From the NCBI RefSeq assembly GCF_001746365.1, contig NZ_MJAJ01000002.1, positions 94,312 to 158,311 on the forward strand: a stretch of 64,000 nucleotides of DNA. The letters are read 5' to 3'. The stretch comes from Streptomyces sp. LUP30. Its GTDB lineage: Bacteria; Actinomycetota; Actinomycetes; Streptomycetales; Streptomycetaceae. A program made the translations under genes and the position numbers. How positions within the stretch are numbered: position 1 is the first letter of the stretch; each line of letters starts with the position of its first letter. This document shows, piece by piece, positions 7,858 through 17,029 of this stretch. The notes beneath the pieces were generated by a model that was not told where the DNA came from, did no database searches, and saw nothing but the letters and a program-made list of their open reading frames with translations.

Positions 7858-8137
7858 TCATCCGGACCGCCGGGCCGTTGCCGACCGCGTGAACGACTCC
7901 GTCGAACTGGCCCCCGACAGTCGTACCCCCGGTCAGGCCGTCGTCGTCAGGGTCCACGTTCTTGTCCGGCCGCGCACCGCTGGCGCGTCATACGCGCTCC
8001 GGTCTCCGGGACGCGGGTGCCGGCGCCCTTCCGCAACCCGGGGCCGGTCGCCAACCGCTCCCGGGGACAGCGCGAGCAGAAGAAGGTCCGCGACTCCCCT
8101 ATCGGCACTCGGCTCATTAGACGTCTTTCGACAGAGC

Positions 8138-8164
8138 AAGGCCCGGACCAGGTGTCCGGGCCTT
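8138..8164. terminator. Rho-independent-type hairpin
   Basis: AAGGCCCGGAC (8138-8148) and GTCCGGGCCTT (8154-8164) form a perfect 11-bp stem with a 5-base loop. It lies about 110 bases beyond the stop of the kdpD remnant on the minus strand, so it may end the kdp transcript. Confidence 0.55.
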
Positions 8165-8275
8165 CGCCGTGCCCGGGATCGTTGCTCCCGGTCGCTGCTG
8201 TCCGGGTCTCCGCTTGCGGCCCTACGGTATGAGGGAGCCCTCCCCCCAGGACGAGACGCAAGCACCTGAGTCCTG

Positions 8276-8554
8276 TCACTGTCCCGCTTGCTCAGCCGAA
8301 CTCGCCTCGGAGGCAGTACCGGTGACCACCCGCCAGGCAGGGAGGACGCTGTCGCGGTACTCCAGCTCCCTGCGCGCGATCTGCTCCAGGCCGTGCAGCA
8401 TCACCTCGGTGTGTGGGCGGTGGTGGTGATCCACGAAGGCGACCACGCAGCCGGCGCCCCGCTCCCCAGGCCGGTGCGCCTCGGAGAGCATGGCGTAGGT
8501 CTTGCCCGCGCCCGGTTCCGCGCCGAGGTGCATCCGGAGCTTGCCGCGGGCCAT
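8276..8554 (-). pseudogene. kdpD: Truncated KdpD sensor kinase N-terminus
   Basis: The ATG at 8554 has a good ribosome site (GAAGGG) and opens MARGKLRMHLGAEPGAGKTY, the start of KdpD with its Walker-A motif GAEPGAGKT. Homology continues through VMLHGLEQIARRELEYR, about residue 70. Then it ends in an unrelated tail and a stop at codon 93. Normal KdpD is over 800 residues with UspA, transmembrane, GAF and histidine-kinase parts; all of these are missing. It sits where kdpD belongs, 158 bases after kdpC. The stub cannot be a kinase, so Kdp control here must come from elsewhere or be lost. Confidence 0.8.
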
Positions 8555-8712
8555 GTTCACCCTTCGAAGCGGTAGCCCGTGCCGGGCTCGGTGATGCCTC
8601 GGGCCGTGGTCAAGGGCAGCAGCGCGGGTGCAACCGGCTTGTTTACCGCGGGAGTTGACGGAACCAGGGTGCCTCCCGGCCCGCCAACTCCCCGATGGGT
8701 CGCGTGAGGCCA

Positions 8713-9420
8713 TCAGCTCTTCGCCGCGAGGTCCTTGAGTGCGACGTTGAGCTCCAGGACGTTCACCCGGGGTTCGCCCATGAAGCCGAGGGTGCGGCCC
8801 TGGGTGTGATCGTCGACGAGCTTCTGCACCTGGGCGACGGTCAGGCGGTTCTTCTCCGCGACGCGGTGGACCTGGAGGTCGGCGTAGTCAGGGGAGATGT
8901 CCGGGTCCAGGCCGGAGCCTGAGGAGGTGACCGCGTCGGCGGGGATCCCGGCCCGCTCGACCTTGAAGTCCGCGGTCGAGTTGTCCTTGATCACGGCGGC
9001 CACGGCGGAGACGACCTGGGCGCAGAGCGTGCCCTTTTCGGCCTTCGCCGTGCACTTGCCGTCGATGGCGCCGTTGTCCGCGGAGCGGTTGGTGGCGCCG
9101 GACAGGATCAGCGAGTACTGCGTGTTGACGCTGTTGCTGCCGAGGCCGTTCTGTGGGCGGCCCTGGAACCACTTGAGGTCGGGCGCAGGGGTCTCCTGGC
9201 CCTTCTTCAGCGGCAGGTTGTACGACTGGCCGATGAGCGCTGAGCCGACGACCTTGCCGTCCGCCTTGATCTCGGAGCCGTTCGCCTTGTCGCCGAACAG
9301 CCCCTGGGCGATGCCGGTGAGGACCAGCGGGTAGATGAAGCCGGTCACCAGCGTCAGTACGAGCAGGGCGCGCAGGCCCGCTCCCAGCAACCGGGCTGTG
9401 TTGGTAACGGAGTTGTTCAT
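8713..9420 (-). CDS. kdpC: Potassium-transporting ATPase subunit KdpC
   Basis: This is a 235-residue KdpC. A single N-terminal membrane helix (LRALLVLTLVTGFIYPLVLTG) is followed by a large extracytoplasmic domain with the family motifs GSALIGQ, YSLILSGATNRS, and SGSGLDPDISP. The C-terminal RTLGFMGEPRVNVLELNVAL block is also typical. KdpC stabilises the KdpA-KdpB complex of the high-affinity K+ pump. The gene starts six bases after the kdpB stop. A stretch with two Cys (GKCTAKAEKGTLCAQ) near residue 125 is an actinobacterial-type insertion. Confidence 0.95.
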   Translation of the reverse strand: MNNSVTNTARLLGAGLRALLVLTLVTGFIYPLVLTGIAQGLFGDKANGSEIKADGKVVGSALIGQSYNLPLKKGQETPAPDLKWFQGRPQNGLGSNSVNTQYSLILSGATNRSADNGAIDGKCTAKAEKGTLCAQVVSAVAAVIKDNSTADFKVERAGIPADAVTSSGSGLDPDISPDYADLQVHRVAEKNRLTVAQVQKLVDDHTQGRTLGFMGEPRVNVLELNVALKDLAAKS

Positions 9421-9425
9421 GGCCT

Positions 9426-11561
9426 TCAGCCGATCCCGGGGATGAGGGAGATGAGCATGTCGATGAGCTTGATGCCGATGAAGGGGGCGATCAGACCGCC
9501 GATGCCGTAGATCGTGAGGTTGCGGCGGAGCATCCTGTCGGCGCTGACCGGCCGGTACTGCACGCCCTTCAGGGACAGCGGGACCAGAGCGATGATGATC
9601 AGCGCGTTGAAGACGACCGCGGACAGGATCGCGGAGTCCGGCGAGGACAGGCCCATGACGTTGAGCTCGTCCAGGCCCGGGTAGACCGCCGCGAACAGCG
9701 CCGGGATGATCGCGAAGTACTTCGCGACGTCGTTGGCGATGGAGAACGTCGTGAGCGCGCCCCGGGTGATGAGGAGTTGCTTGCCGATCTCGACGATCTC
9801 GATGAGCTTGGTCGGGTTGGAGTCGAGGTCGACCATGTTGCCGGCCTCCTTCGCGGCCGACGTGCCCGTGTTCATCGCGACGCCGACGTCGGCCTGGGCG
9901 AGGGCGGGGGCGTCGTTGGTGCCGTCACCGGTCATCGCGACCAGCTTGCCGCCCCCCTGCTCCCGCTTGATGAGCGCCATCTTGTCCTCGGGGGTGGCCT
10001 CCGCGAGGAAGTCGTCGACACCCGCCTCCTCGGCGATCGCCTTGGCCGTCAGCGGGTTGTCACCCGTGATCATCACGGTCTTGATACCCATCCGGCGCAG
10101 CTCGTCGAACCGCTCCCGCATGCCGTCCTTGACGACGTCCTTGAGGTGGATGACGCCCAGGATCCGGGGGCCCCTGTCGTCCTCGACGGCGACCAGCAGC
10201 GGGGTCCCGCCCGCCTCCGAGATGCGGTTGGCCAGGGTGTCGGCGTCCTCGGCGACGGCGCCGCCCCGCTCCTTCACCCAGGCGATGACCGAACCGGCCG
10301 CGCCCTTGCGAATTCTGCGTCCGTCGACGTCCACGCCCGACATGCGGGTCTGGGCGGTGAAGGCGATCCACTCGGCGCCGGCCAGCTCGCCCTGCTGACG
10401 CTCGCGCAGGCCGTACTTCTCCTTGGCCAGGACGACGATGGAGCGGCCCTCGGGCGTCTCGTCGGCCAGCGACGACAGTTGGGCGGCGTCGGCGACCTCG
10501 GCCTCGGTCGTACCGGTCACCGGCACGAACTCGGACGCCTGACGGTTGCCGAGCGTGATGGTGCCGGTTTTGTCGAGCAGCAGCGTGGAGACGTCGCCGG
10601 CGGCCTCGACGGCGCGCCCCGACATGGCGAGGACGTTGCGCTGGACCAGGCGGTCCATGCCCGCGATGCCGATGGCGGAGAGCAGGGCGCCGATCGTGGT
10701 CGGGATGAGGCAGACCAGCAGGGCCACCAGCACGACCATCGTGAGGTGGCTGCCCGCGTAGTCCGCGAGCGGCGGCAGCGTCGCCACCGCGAGCAGGAAG
10801 ACGATGGTGAGGGAAGCCAGCAGGATGTTCAGGGCGATCTCGTTGGGCGTCTTCTGCCGTGCCGCGCCCTCGACCAGGTTGATCATCCGGTCGATGAAGG
10901 TCTCGCCCGGCCTCGTCGTGATCTTGATGACGATGCGGTCGGAGAGGACCTTCGTGCCGCCGGTGACGGCGCTGCGGTCGCCGCCGGACTCCCGGATGAC
11001 GGGCGCCGACTCGCCGGTGATCGCCGACTCGTCCACGGAGGCCACGCCGTCGACGACGTCACCGTCGCCGGGGATGACGTCGCCGGCCTCACAGACGACC
11101 AGGTCGCCGATCTTCAACTCGGCGCCCGGCGCCTCCTCCTCGGAACCGTCCTTGCGGAGCCGACGTGCCACGGTGTCGGTCTTGGCCTTGCGCAGGGTGT
11201 CGGCCTGCGCCTTGCCACGGCCCTCGGCGACCGCCTCCGCGAGGTTGGCGAAGACCACGGTCAGCCACAGCCAGGCGCTGATGGTCCAGCCGAACCAGTC
11301 GCCCGGGTCCTTGAAGGAGAACACCGTGGTCAGCACGGAGCCGATCCACACCACGAACATCACGGGCGACTTGACCATCACCCGAGGGTCGAGCTTGCGG
11401 CAGGCGTCCGGCAGCGACTTGAGCAGTTGCCGGGGATCGAAGAGGCCCGCTCCGACACGGCCCTCGGCGGCCTTGTGCCCGGTGGGTACGTCGCTGTGCG
11501 GCGCCCGGGTCGGGGTGGCTGTGGACATCGAGTCCTCTTGCTTCTCTGTACGGGTCGTCAT
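9426..11561 (-). CDS. kdpB: Potassium-transporting P-type ATPase subunit KdpB
   Basis: This is a 711-residue catalytic subunit of the Kdp K+ pump. It shows the P-type ATPase signatures: TGES in the actuator loop, DKTGT (phosphorylated Asp near residue 330), [10 protein letters not shown], and [10 protein letters not shown]. The N-terminal region has a ~45-residue polar leader before the first core sequence. The ATG at 11561 is chosen because it overlaps the kdpA stop by four bases. An open frame runs 79 codons further up, but that is kdpA read in another frame. It works with KdpA, KdpC and KdpF in the membrane and is expressed as one transcript. Confidence 0.96.
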   Translation of the reverse strand: MTTRTEKQEDSMSTATPTRAPHSDVPTGHKAAEGRVGAGLFDPRQLLKSLPDACRKLDPRVMVKSPVMFVVWIGSVLTTVFSFKDPGDWFGWTISAWLWLTVVFANLAEAVAEGRGKAQADTLRKAKTDTVARRLRKDGSEEEAPGAELKIGDLVVCEAGDVIPGDGDVVDGVASVDESAITGESAPVIRESGGDRSAVTGGTKVLSDRIVIKITTRPGETFIDRMINLVEGAARQKTPNEIALNILLASLTIVFLLAVATLPPLADYAGSHLTMVVLVALLVCLIPTTIGALLSAIGIAGMDRLVQRNVLAMSGRAVEAAGDVSTLLLDKTGTITLGNRQASEFVPVTGTTEAEVADAAQLSSLADETPEGRSIVVLAKEKYGLRERQQGELAGAEWIAFTAQTRMSGVDVDGRRIRKGAAGSVIAWVKERGGAVAEDADTLANRISEAGGTPLLVAVEDDRGPRILGVIHLKDVVKDGMRERFDELRRMGIKTVMITGDNPLTAKAIAEEAGVDDFLAEATPEDKMALIKREQGGGKLVAMTGDGTNDAPALAQADVGVAMNTGTSAAKEAGNMVDLDSNPTKLIEIVEIGKQLLITRGALTTFSIANDVAKYFAIIPALFAAVYPGLDELNVMGLSSPDSAILSAVVFNALIIIALVPLSLKGVQYRPVSADRMLRRNLTIYGIGGLIAPFIGIKLIDMLISLIPGIG

Positions 11562-13252
11562 GACGCCAGCCCCTCGGCGAGCGGGCCCAGCGCGAGCGCC
11601 GGGAAGTACGTCAGACCGGTGATGATCAGGATCGCGCCCACCAGCAGGCCGGTGAACAGCGGCTTCTCGGTGCGCAGAGTGCCCGCGGTCACGGGGACCG
11701 GCTTCTGCTCGGCGAGCGAGCCGGCCAGCGCCAGGACGAACACCATCGGGAGGAACCGGCCCAGGACCATCGCCAGGCCCAGGGTGCTGTTGAACCACTG
11801 GGTGTCCGCGTTCAGACCCGCGAACGCCGAGCCGTTGTTGTTGGACGCGGAGGTGTAGGCGTAGAGGATCTCGGAGAACCCGTGCGCCCCGCTGTTGGTC
11901 ATGGAGTTACCCGGGGTGGGCAGCGCCATCGCAGCCGCGGTGAAGACCAGCACCAGCGCCGGGGTGATCAGGATGTAGCAGGCCGCCAGCTTGATCTCGC
12001 GGGTGCCGATCTTCTTGCCCAGGTACTCGGGCGTGCGGCCCACCATCAGACCCGCGATGAACACGGCGATGACCGCCATGATCAGCATGCCGTAGAGGCC
12101 GGAGCCGGTGCCGCCCGGCGCGATCTCGCCCAGCATCATGCCCAGCATGGTGATACCGCCGCCGAGACCGGTGAAGGAGGAGTGGAAGGAGTCCACCGCA
12201 CCGGTCGAGGTGAGTGTCGTCGACACCGCGAAGATCGACGAGGAGCCGACCCCGAAGCGGACCTCCTTGCCCTCCATCGCCCCGCCCGCCAGTTGCAGCG
12301 CCGGGCCGTGATGGGCGAACTCGGTCCACATCATCAGGGCGACGAACCCGGCCCAGACGGTGGCCATCGTCGCGAGGATCGCGTACCCCTGCCTGACGGA
12401 GCCGACCATGACGCCGAATGTGCGGGTCAGTGCGAACGGGATCACCAGCAGCAGGAAGATCTCGAACAGGTTGGTGAAGGGGGTGGGGTTCTCGAAGGGG
12501 TGGGCGCTGTTGGCGTTGAAGTAGCCGCCGCCGTTGGTGCCGACCTCCTTGATGGCCTCCTGCGAGGCGACCGCCCCGCCGTTCCACTGCTGGTGGCCGC
12601 CCATGAACTGGCCGACCTCGTGGATGCCGGAGAAGTTCTGGATCGCCCCGCAGGCCACCAGAACGATCGCGGCGACGACCGAGAGCGGGAGCAGAATGCG
12701 GGTGACTCCGCGCACCAGGTCCGACCAGAAGTTGCCCAGCTCGCCGGTACGGGACCGCGCGAACCCACGGACGAGGGCCACCGCCACCGCGATGCCGACG
12801 GCCGCGGAGACGAAGTTCTGCACGGCGAGCCCGGCCGTCTGCACGACGTGGCCCATGGCCTGTTCGCCGTAGTACGACTGCCAGTTGGTGTTGGTGACGA
12901 AGGACGCGGCGGTGTTGAACGCCTGGTCCGGCTCGATCGCCTTGAAGCCGAGCGAGCCGGGCAGGTGGCCCTGAAGACGCTGGAGCAGGTAGAGGAACAG
13001 GACGCTGACGGCGGAGAAGGCGAGGACGCCGCGCAGATACGCCGGCCAGCGCATCCCGGCGTCGGGGTTGGCGCCGATGCCCTTGTAGATCCACTTCTCC
13101 GCACGCCAGTGCTTGTCGGAGGAGTAGACCTTGGCCATGTAGTTGCCTAGGGGGACGTAGGTGAGCGCCAGCGCCGTCATGAGCGCGAGCAGCTGGAGCA
13201 CGCCGGCGAGTACGGGACCCATGTCACCCGCTGCGGTAGCAGCTGATGTCAT
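11558..13252 (-). CDS. kdpA: Potassium-transporting ATPase subunit KdpA
   Basis: This is the 564-residue channel-like subunit that binds and passes K+, with about ten membrane helices. Family landmarks include [40 protein letters not shown], and [20 protein letters not shown], which carry the selectivity-filter glycines. [20 protein letters not shown] near residue 460 is the fourth filter region. Full length and intact. It begins three bases after kdpF ends and overlaps kdpB by four bases. Confidence 0.96.
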   Translation of the reverse strand: MTSAATAAGDMGPVLAGVLQLLALMTALALTYVPLGNYMAKVYSSDKHWRAEKWIYKGIGANPDAGMRWPAYLRGVLAFSAVSVLFLYLLQRLQGHLPGSLGFKAIEPDQAFNTAASFVTNTNWQSYYGEQAMGHVVQTAGLAVQNFVSAAVGIAVAVALVRGFARSRTGELGNFWSDLVRGVTRILLPLSVVAAIVLVACGAIQNFSGIHEVGQFMGGHQQWNGGAVASQEAIKEVGTNGGGYFNANSAHPFENPTPFTNLFEIFLLLVIPFALTRTFGVMVGSVRQGYAILATMATVWAGFVALMMWTEFAHHGPALQLAGGAMEGKEVRFGVGSSSIFAVSTTLTSTGAVDSFHSSFTGLGGGITMLGMMLGEIAPGGTGSGLYGMLIMAVIAVFIAGLMVGRTPEYLGKKIGTREIKLAACYILITPALVLVFTAAAMALPTPGNSMTNSGAHGFSEILYAYTSASNNNGSAFAGLNADTQWFNSTLGLAMVLGRFLPMVFVLALAGSLAEQKPVPVTAGTLRTEKPLFTGLLVGAILIITGLTYFPALALGPLAEGLAS

Positions 13253-13254
13253 CG

Positions 13255-13344
13255 TCAGAACCTCTCCGGGAAGATCAGGGCGAGGACGAGATAGCCCAAC
13301 AGGGAGACGGCCACTATCAGGCCGACGACGTTCTCGGCGGTCAC
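13255..13344 (-). CDS. kdpF: KdpF, 29-residue subunit
   Basis: This is a 29-residue single-span peptide ([20 protein letters not shown], then LALIFPERF) with the KdpF pattern ending in a Phe-Pro-Glu-x-Phe motif. It starts with GTG, overlaps the stop of the preceding 27-codon gene by four bases, and lies two bases before kdpA. KdpF stabilises the assembled pump. It is too short for many gene finders. Confidence 0.9.
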   Translation of the reverse strand: MTAENVVGLIVAVSLLGYLVLALIFPERF

Positions 13345-13424
13345 AGCTTGGTCACCCCCTTGGCGACGAAGGCCACCAGCGCGAAGACCGCGATCGTGAT
13401 GACGACGAAGGCCAGATCGGCCAT
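13341..13424 (-). CDS. 27-residue membrane peptide leading the kdp operon
   Basis: The ATG at 13424 has an AGGAG site six bases before it. It encodes [20 protein letters not shown] followed by AKGVTKL and a stop: one hydrophobic helix with a positively charged end. The stop codon overlaps the kdpF start (GTGA), so the two are coupled. The ribosome site, coupling and clean helix make it a real gene. It could be a second small Kdp subunit or a leader peptide. I know of no assigned function. Confidence 0.75.
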   Translation of the reverse strand: MADLAFVVITIAVFALVAFVAKGVTKL

Positions 13425-13570
13425 CGCGAACTCCTAGAAGAGGTTCGAGAAAAGTACGGACGATTAGAGGAAACCTCCTGTGTGGCCGGTTTCGGTCGTC
13501 CGTTGACGCCCCTCATACGGGGACGCCCACACCCTTGACGGGTCTCTTACGCCCGTCCCGTCGGCGCAGG

Positions 13571-14225
13571 TCAGGACGGTCGGAAGCGCAGCCTGCAGAT
13601 GACCGCGTCCGTCTCCCGCCGCACCGGGTGCGCGACGACGGCTCCCCACTGGTTCTGCAGCAGCCGCTGCCACAGCCGCTCCGGCTCGACCTCCGGGATG
13701 AGGGCGGTGACGCGAACAGCGAGATGACCGACCACACCAGTGCGCGGATCGCGACCGGCAGCTCGAAGGGGCCGAGGTTGAACGCGCCCTTCCTGCGATC
13801 CAGCCCTCGGCGCACCCCAGGTGGAGAACGATCGTCAGGCCGTAGGTGAGCGCCGGCAGGATCGTCGATGCCGTGATCAGCTTCAGCAGTGCGGCACCGG
13901 GCAACGCGACCCTCAACACGATTCCCATGACGAAGATCAGGATCGTCCCCGGGATCGGCGTATGCGTGCGTGGGCTGACCCGGCGCATCAGCTGGTGGGC
14001 AGGCAAGCGTGCATCGCACGACATCGCGAAGACGATCCGCGAGCACGCGGCCATCACCACCGTCCCGGCTCCAAAGAGAAGGCGAACGAGATCGCTGCCG
14101 GGAGCACTCGCTCCATGACCGGACCGAGCTGATCGTGCATGATCGCTGCGACCGGCGAGTCGCCGGCGGTGATCCGCGGGATGTCTTTGATCGCGATGGT
14201 GAGGGCGATCAGGACACCCAGGGAT
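13571..14225 (-). pseudogene. APC-type amino acid permease, frameshifted remnant
   Basis: Three minus-strand frames carry successive pieces of one transporter. In order they are GVLIALTIAIKDIPRITAGD (about 14195-14130), then GAGTVVMAACSRIVFAMSCD through PALTYGLTIVLHLG (about 14060-13815), then GAFNLGPFELPVAIRALVWS (about 13780-13720). The last is a cytoplasmic end (EPERLWQRLLQNQWGAVVAH and ICRLRFRPS) that stops at 13571. At least three frame changes and a missing N-terminal half show it is dead, unless the assembly has errors. With the metalloprotease scrap it fills 13425-14567. Confidence 0.65.
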
Positions 14226-14244
14226 CGGTGCTCCGATCCACAAA

Positions 14245-14466
14245 GTGCAGCGACGCCTGATCCACTGGTCAGCGTCTGCTGAGGGCGAGTTCGGCTGTAC
14301 GGGCGGGATGGTGCACGAACTCGGACACGCCCTCGGTCTGCCGGACTCGGCCTCGACCGACGGCACACCGACGTCCGCCGACTTCTACGACTACCCGAAC
14401 ACCCACTTCGACCAGAGCCAGAAGAACCAGATCCTGAACGGCCCCTACGGGAGCTTCCTGTCCTGA
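14245..14466 (+). pseudogene. Metalloprotease C-terminal fragment
   Basis: A 73-codon frame ends with GGMVHELGHALGLPDSAS, an HExxHxxGxxD zinc site of metzincin-type (M10/snapalysin-like) secreted proteases, followed by a short tail. The upstream catalytic-domain half and any signal peptide are missing, and the sequence before 14245 belongs to the permease remnant. It is a 3' scrap, not a working gene. Confidence 0.55.
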
Positions 14467-14475
14467 CGCCGACCG

Positions 14476-14512
14476 CCGGCGGCGGGGCATCGGTACGATG
14501 CCCCGCCGCCGG
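14476..14512. terminator. 17-bp hairpin at the cluster edge
   Basis: Arms 14476-14492 and 14496-14512 pair perfectly over 17 bases around a GTA loop (core GGGGCATCG / CGATGCCCC). It lies between the metalloprotease fragment (+) and the end of the NRPS arm (-), so it could serve both strands. Confidence 0.7.
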
Positions 14513-14567
14513 TCAGGGCAGGGGTGACGGGGTTGCGGTCATGCCATGTCTCCCGGGAATCCGGGTC

Positions 14568-16166
14568 TCAGCCGGCCTGCACCGCGGAATACGGCCCGGC
14601 TGCGAAGGCCGTGCGGTCCACCTTGCCGTTGGCGTTCAGCGGCAGCTTCTGCAGATGCGTGAACCGCCTCGGGATCATGTAGACGGGCAGCCGGGCGCGC
14701 AGGAACGCGGTGAGGTCGCCCTGCGAGATCGCCTCGCCCGTGTAGTAGGCGACCAACTCGGCATCGCTCTCGTGTTCCTGGACCACCGCGACCGCGTCGC
14801 GCACGGCGGGGTGCCGGGCGAGGGCCGCGTCGACCTCGCCCAGCTCGATGCGGTGGCCGCGCAGCTTGACCTGGTGGTCGAGGCGGCCCAGGTGCACCAG
14901 GGCGCCGTTCTCCCGGCGCACCCGGTCGCCAGTGCGGTACCAGTGGTCCGGGGTCAGCGGCGCCGTGCCGTCGTGGACCACCGCTGCCCGGCCCGGGCTC
15001 CACTCCAGGAAACGGGACACGTCGTCGGCGGGATCGAGGTAGCCGTCGAAGCGCTGGACGCCCCGGACGCACAGCTCACCCGTCTCGGCGGGCTCGCCCC
15101 GGTCGTCGAGGATCACATGGTCCAGGTGCGGCGGCACCTCGCCGATCGGCAGGGTCCCGTTGGAGCCCGCCGCGAGCAGCGACCCCTTGCCGCCGAGGTC
15201 CTGCCCCGAGCAGACGATCGCGACCTCGGTCGGCCCGTACAGGTTCCACAGCCGTGCCCCGGGTGCCGCCGCAGCCCACTGCTCGACCTGTTCGGCGAGC
15301 AGCCGCTCGCCACCGAACATGACGACCTTCAGCGACGGCATCGAGTCCGGTGCCAGCGCTCCGGTACGGGCGGCGATGCCGCCCACCGACGGAACGCAGA
15401 ACCAGTGCGTGACCCGCTTGGCGTTCACGTAGGGCGCCGGCCGTACGACGTCGTGGGGCCGGGGCACCACGAGGGCGCCTCCGGCCGTCCAGGCGGCGAA
15501 GAGTTCGAGGACCGCGGCGTCGAAGGAGATCTCCACGTTCTGCGAGACCCGGGCCTCGGGTGTGACGGCGCTGTACTCGACCAGCCAGCGCAGCGTCGGC
15601 ACCACGTGCGCATGCCGGATCGGCACACCCCGGGGCCGGCCCGTGGAACCGGAGGTGTAGAGGATGTACGCGACGTCCTCCGGTGACACCCGTACGACGG
15701 GAGCCGACTCCACCTCCTCTCCGTCCGCTCCTGCGCCGGCCACGTCGGCGTCGGTGAAGGTGACCAGTGGAGGCAGCTTCCGGCCGTCCGTCCCGGCGCT
15801 CTCCGCAGCGGCCAGCTCACCGGCCCGTGCCGTGGCGTGCTCGTCGACCACGATCAGGTCCAGATCCGTCATGTCCGCGACGGCGCGGAGCCGGCCGGCC
15901 GGGAAGGCGGGGTTGAGCGGGACGACGGCCGCGCCGAGGCGGAGCGCGGCCAGATAGCCGGTGTAGGCGGTGAGGCTGCGGGCCGCGAGCAGACCGATCC
16001 TGGCCGGGCGGTCCGGCAGTCGCCGGGCCATGACGGCGGCCATCCGGGCTGCCGCGGCGTCCAGTTGCCGGTAGGTGAGCGCGGTGTCCCGCACGTCCAG
16101 CGCGATGCGCTCGGGATGGCGTTCGGCGCTGGCGGCGAAAAGGTCGACGAGAGTGGCGGGTTCCAT
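14568..16166 (-). CDS. Stand-alone NRPS adenylation domain
   Basis: This is a 532-residue free A domain. It shows A3 (YILYTSGSTGRPRG, about residue 166), A4 (EISFDAAVLELF), A5 (NLYGPTEVAI), A7/A8 (YRTGD, GRLDHQVKLRGHRIE) and A10 (LPLNANGKVDR). The ATG at 16166 follows an AGGA site; the longer frame is not needed. No carrier domain follows, so it must load a carrier in trans, possibly the free PCP encoded at 28994. The hand-read specificity residues are D-A-L-F-M-G-L-I-V-K, which I cannot match to a known amino acid. It is the last gene of the leftward arm, 173 bases after the thioesterase. Confidence 0.88.
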   Translation of the reverse strand: MEPATLVDLFAASAERHPERIALDVRDTALTYRQLDAAAARMAAVMARRLPDRPARIGLLAARSLTAYTGYLAALRLGAAVVPLNPAFPAGRLRAVADMTDLDLIVVDEHATARAGELAAAESAGTDGRKLPPLVTFTDADVAGAGADGEEVESAPVVRVSPEDVAYILYTSGSTGRPRGVPIRHAHVVPTLRWLVEYSAVTPEARVSQNVEISFDAAVLELFAAWTAGGALVVPRPHDVVRPAPYVNAKRVTHWFCVPSVGGIAARTGALAPDSMPSLKVVMFGGERLLAEQVEQWAAAAPGARLWNLYGPTEVAIVCSGQDLGGKGSLLAAGSNGTLPIGEVPPHLDHVILDDRGEPAETGELCVRGVQRFDGYLDPADDVSRFLEWSPGRAAVVHDGTAPLTPDHWYRTGDRVRRENGALVHLGRLDHQVKLRGHRIELGEVDAALARHPAVRDAVAVVQEHESDAELVAYYTGEAISQGDLTAFLRARLPVYMIPRRFTHLQKLPLNANGKVDRTAFAAGPYSAVQAG

Positions 16167-16339
16167 CGGACACGTCCTGTTCTTCGCGGTTTCCGGGCCG
16201 TACGGCGAGGGGACGGCGGGCGGTGGCAGCCGGACTGGGGCCGGAACCCGCACCTCGAGCACGGGGCGTCCGCCCGGTCACGGGGAGTCGGCACGCCTTG
16301 GGCGACCGGGCGTGCGCACACCTCGCTCTCGGGGGGTGT

Positions 16340-17029
16340 TCACACGAGTTGCTCCAGCGTCTTCCACAGCTCCGGCCACCAGTCCGTCACGTACATGTGG
16401 CCCCCGGCGAACTCGACGGCGTCGAAGCCGACGGAGGTGAAGGCCTTCCAGTCCAGCCACTCGGTCTCGGGCACGAGGTGGTCCTGGTCGCCGCGGATCG
16501 CGGTGATCGGCACGGGAAGCGGATCACGGGCGGGCGGCGGGTAACCGGCCAGCAGATTCACGTCCGCCCTCATGACCGGCAGCAGGATCTCCCGGAGCCG
16601 GGGGTCGGCGTACTCCGGTATGTCCCGGCACGCGACGGCCCTGGCCCGCGCGACGACCTCCTCGTCGTCACCGTCGAGCCGCTCGGCCTGCCGGTGGGAG
16701 GGGCTGACGGAGCCGCTGACCACCAGGTGCCGGGGCAGCGGGCCGCCGGTGCCGACCAGGTGCCGGACGGCCTCGAAGGCGAGCAGAGCACCGAAGCTGT
16801 GCCCGAAGACGATGAACGGCCGCCCGTCCGCGGCGGCTTCCCGGATGCGCCGCGCGGTTCCGGCGGCGGCCTCGGAGAAGTCACGGTAGAACGGCTTGCC
16901 GAACTCCCGCTCCCGCCCGGGGACCTGGATCGGTACGGCGCGAAGTACGGCGGACTCCTGGAGCTGCCAGGGGCGGTAGACGCCCGCACCCGCGCCCGCG
17001 TAGGGCAGGCACATCACTGAGGTGGTCAT
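16340..17029 (-). CDS. Type II thioesterase
   Basis: This 229-residue alpha/beta hydrolase has the type II thioesterase layout: CLPYAGAGAGVYRPW at the start, the nucleophile elbow VFGHSFGALLAFE (Ser near residue 77), an acid in RGDQDHLV and the catalytic His in AGGHMYVTD. These enzymes clear wrongly primed or stalled carrier domains in NRPS and PKS lines. The ATG at 17029 overlaps the stop of the condensation gene by four bases. Product release itself is done by the TE domain of the large NRPS. Confidence 0.9.
   Translation of the reverse strand: MTTSVMCLPYAGAGAGVYRPWQLQESAVLRAVPIQVPGREREFGKPFYRDFSEAAAGTARRIREAAADGRPFIVFGHSFGALLAFEAVRHLVGTGGPLPRHLVVSGSVSPSHRQAERLDGDDEEVVARARAVACRDIPEYADPRLREILLPVMRADVNLLAGYPPPARDPLPVPITAIRGDQDHLVPETEWLDWKAFTSVGFDAVEFAGGHMYVTDWWPELWKTLEQLV

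Noticed and set aside
7700-8275. Possible tRNA gene or attachment site before the hairpin at 8138
   Set aside because: The sequence before the hairpin resembles the tail often seen after tRNA genes, but no cloverleaf, anticodon arm or CCA-type end could be folded.
9777-11858. Plus-strand frame of about 690 codons over kdpB
   Set aside because: The minus strand carries the intact KdpB with DKTGT and [10 protein letters not shown]. The plus frame is Asp/Gly/His-rich noise.
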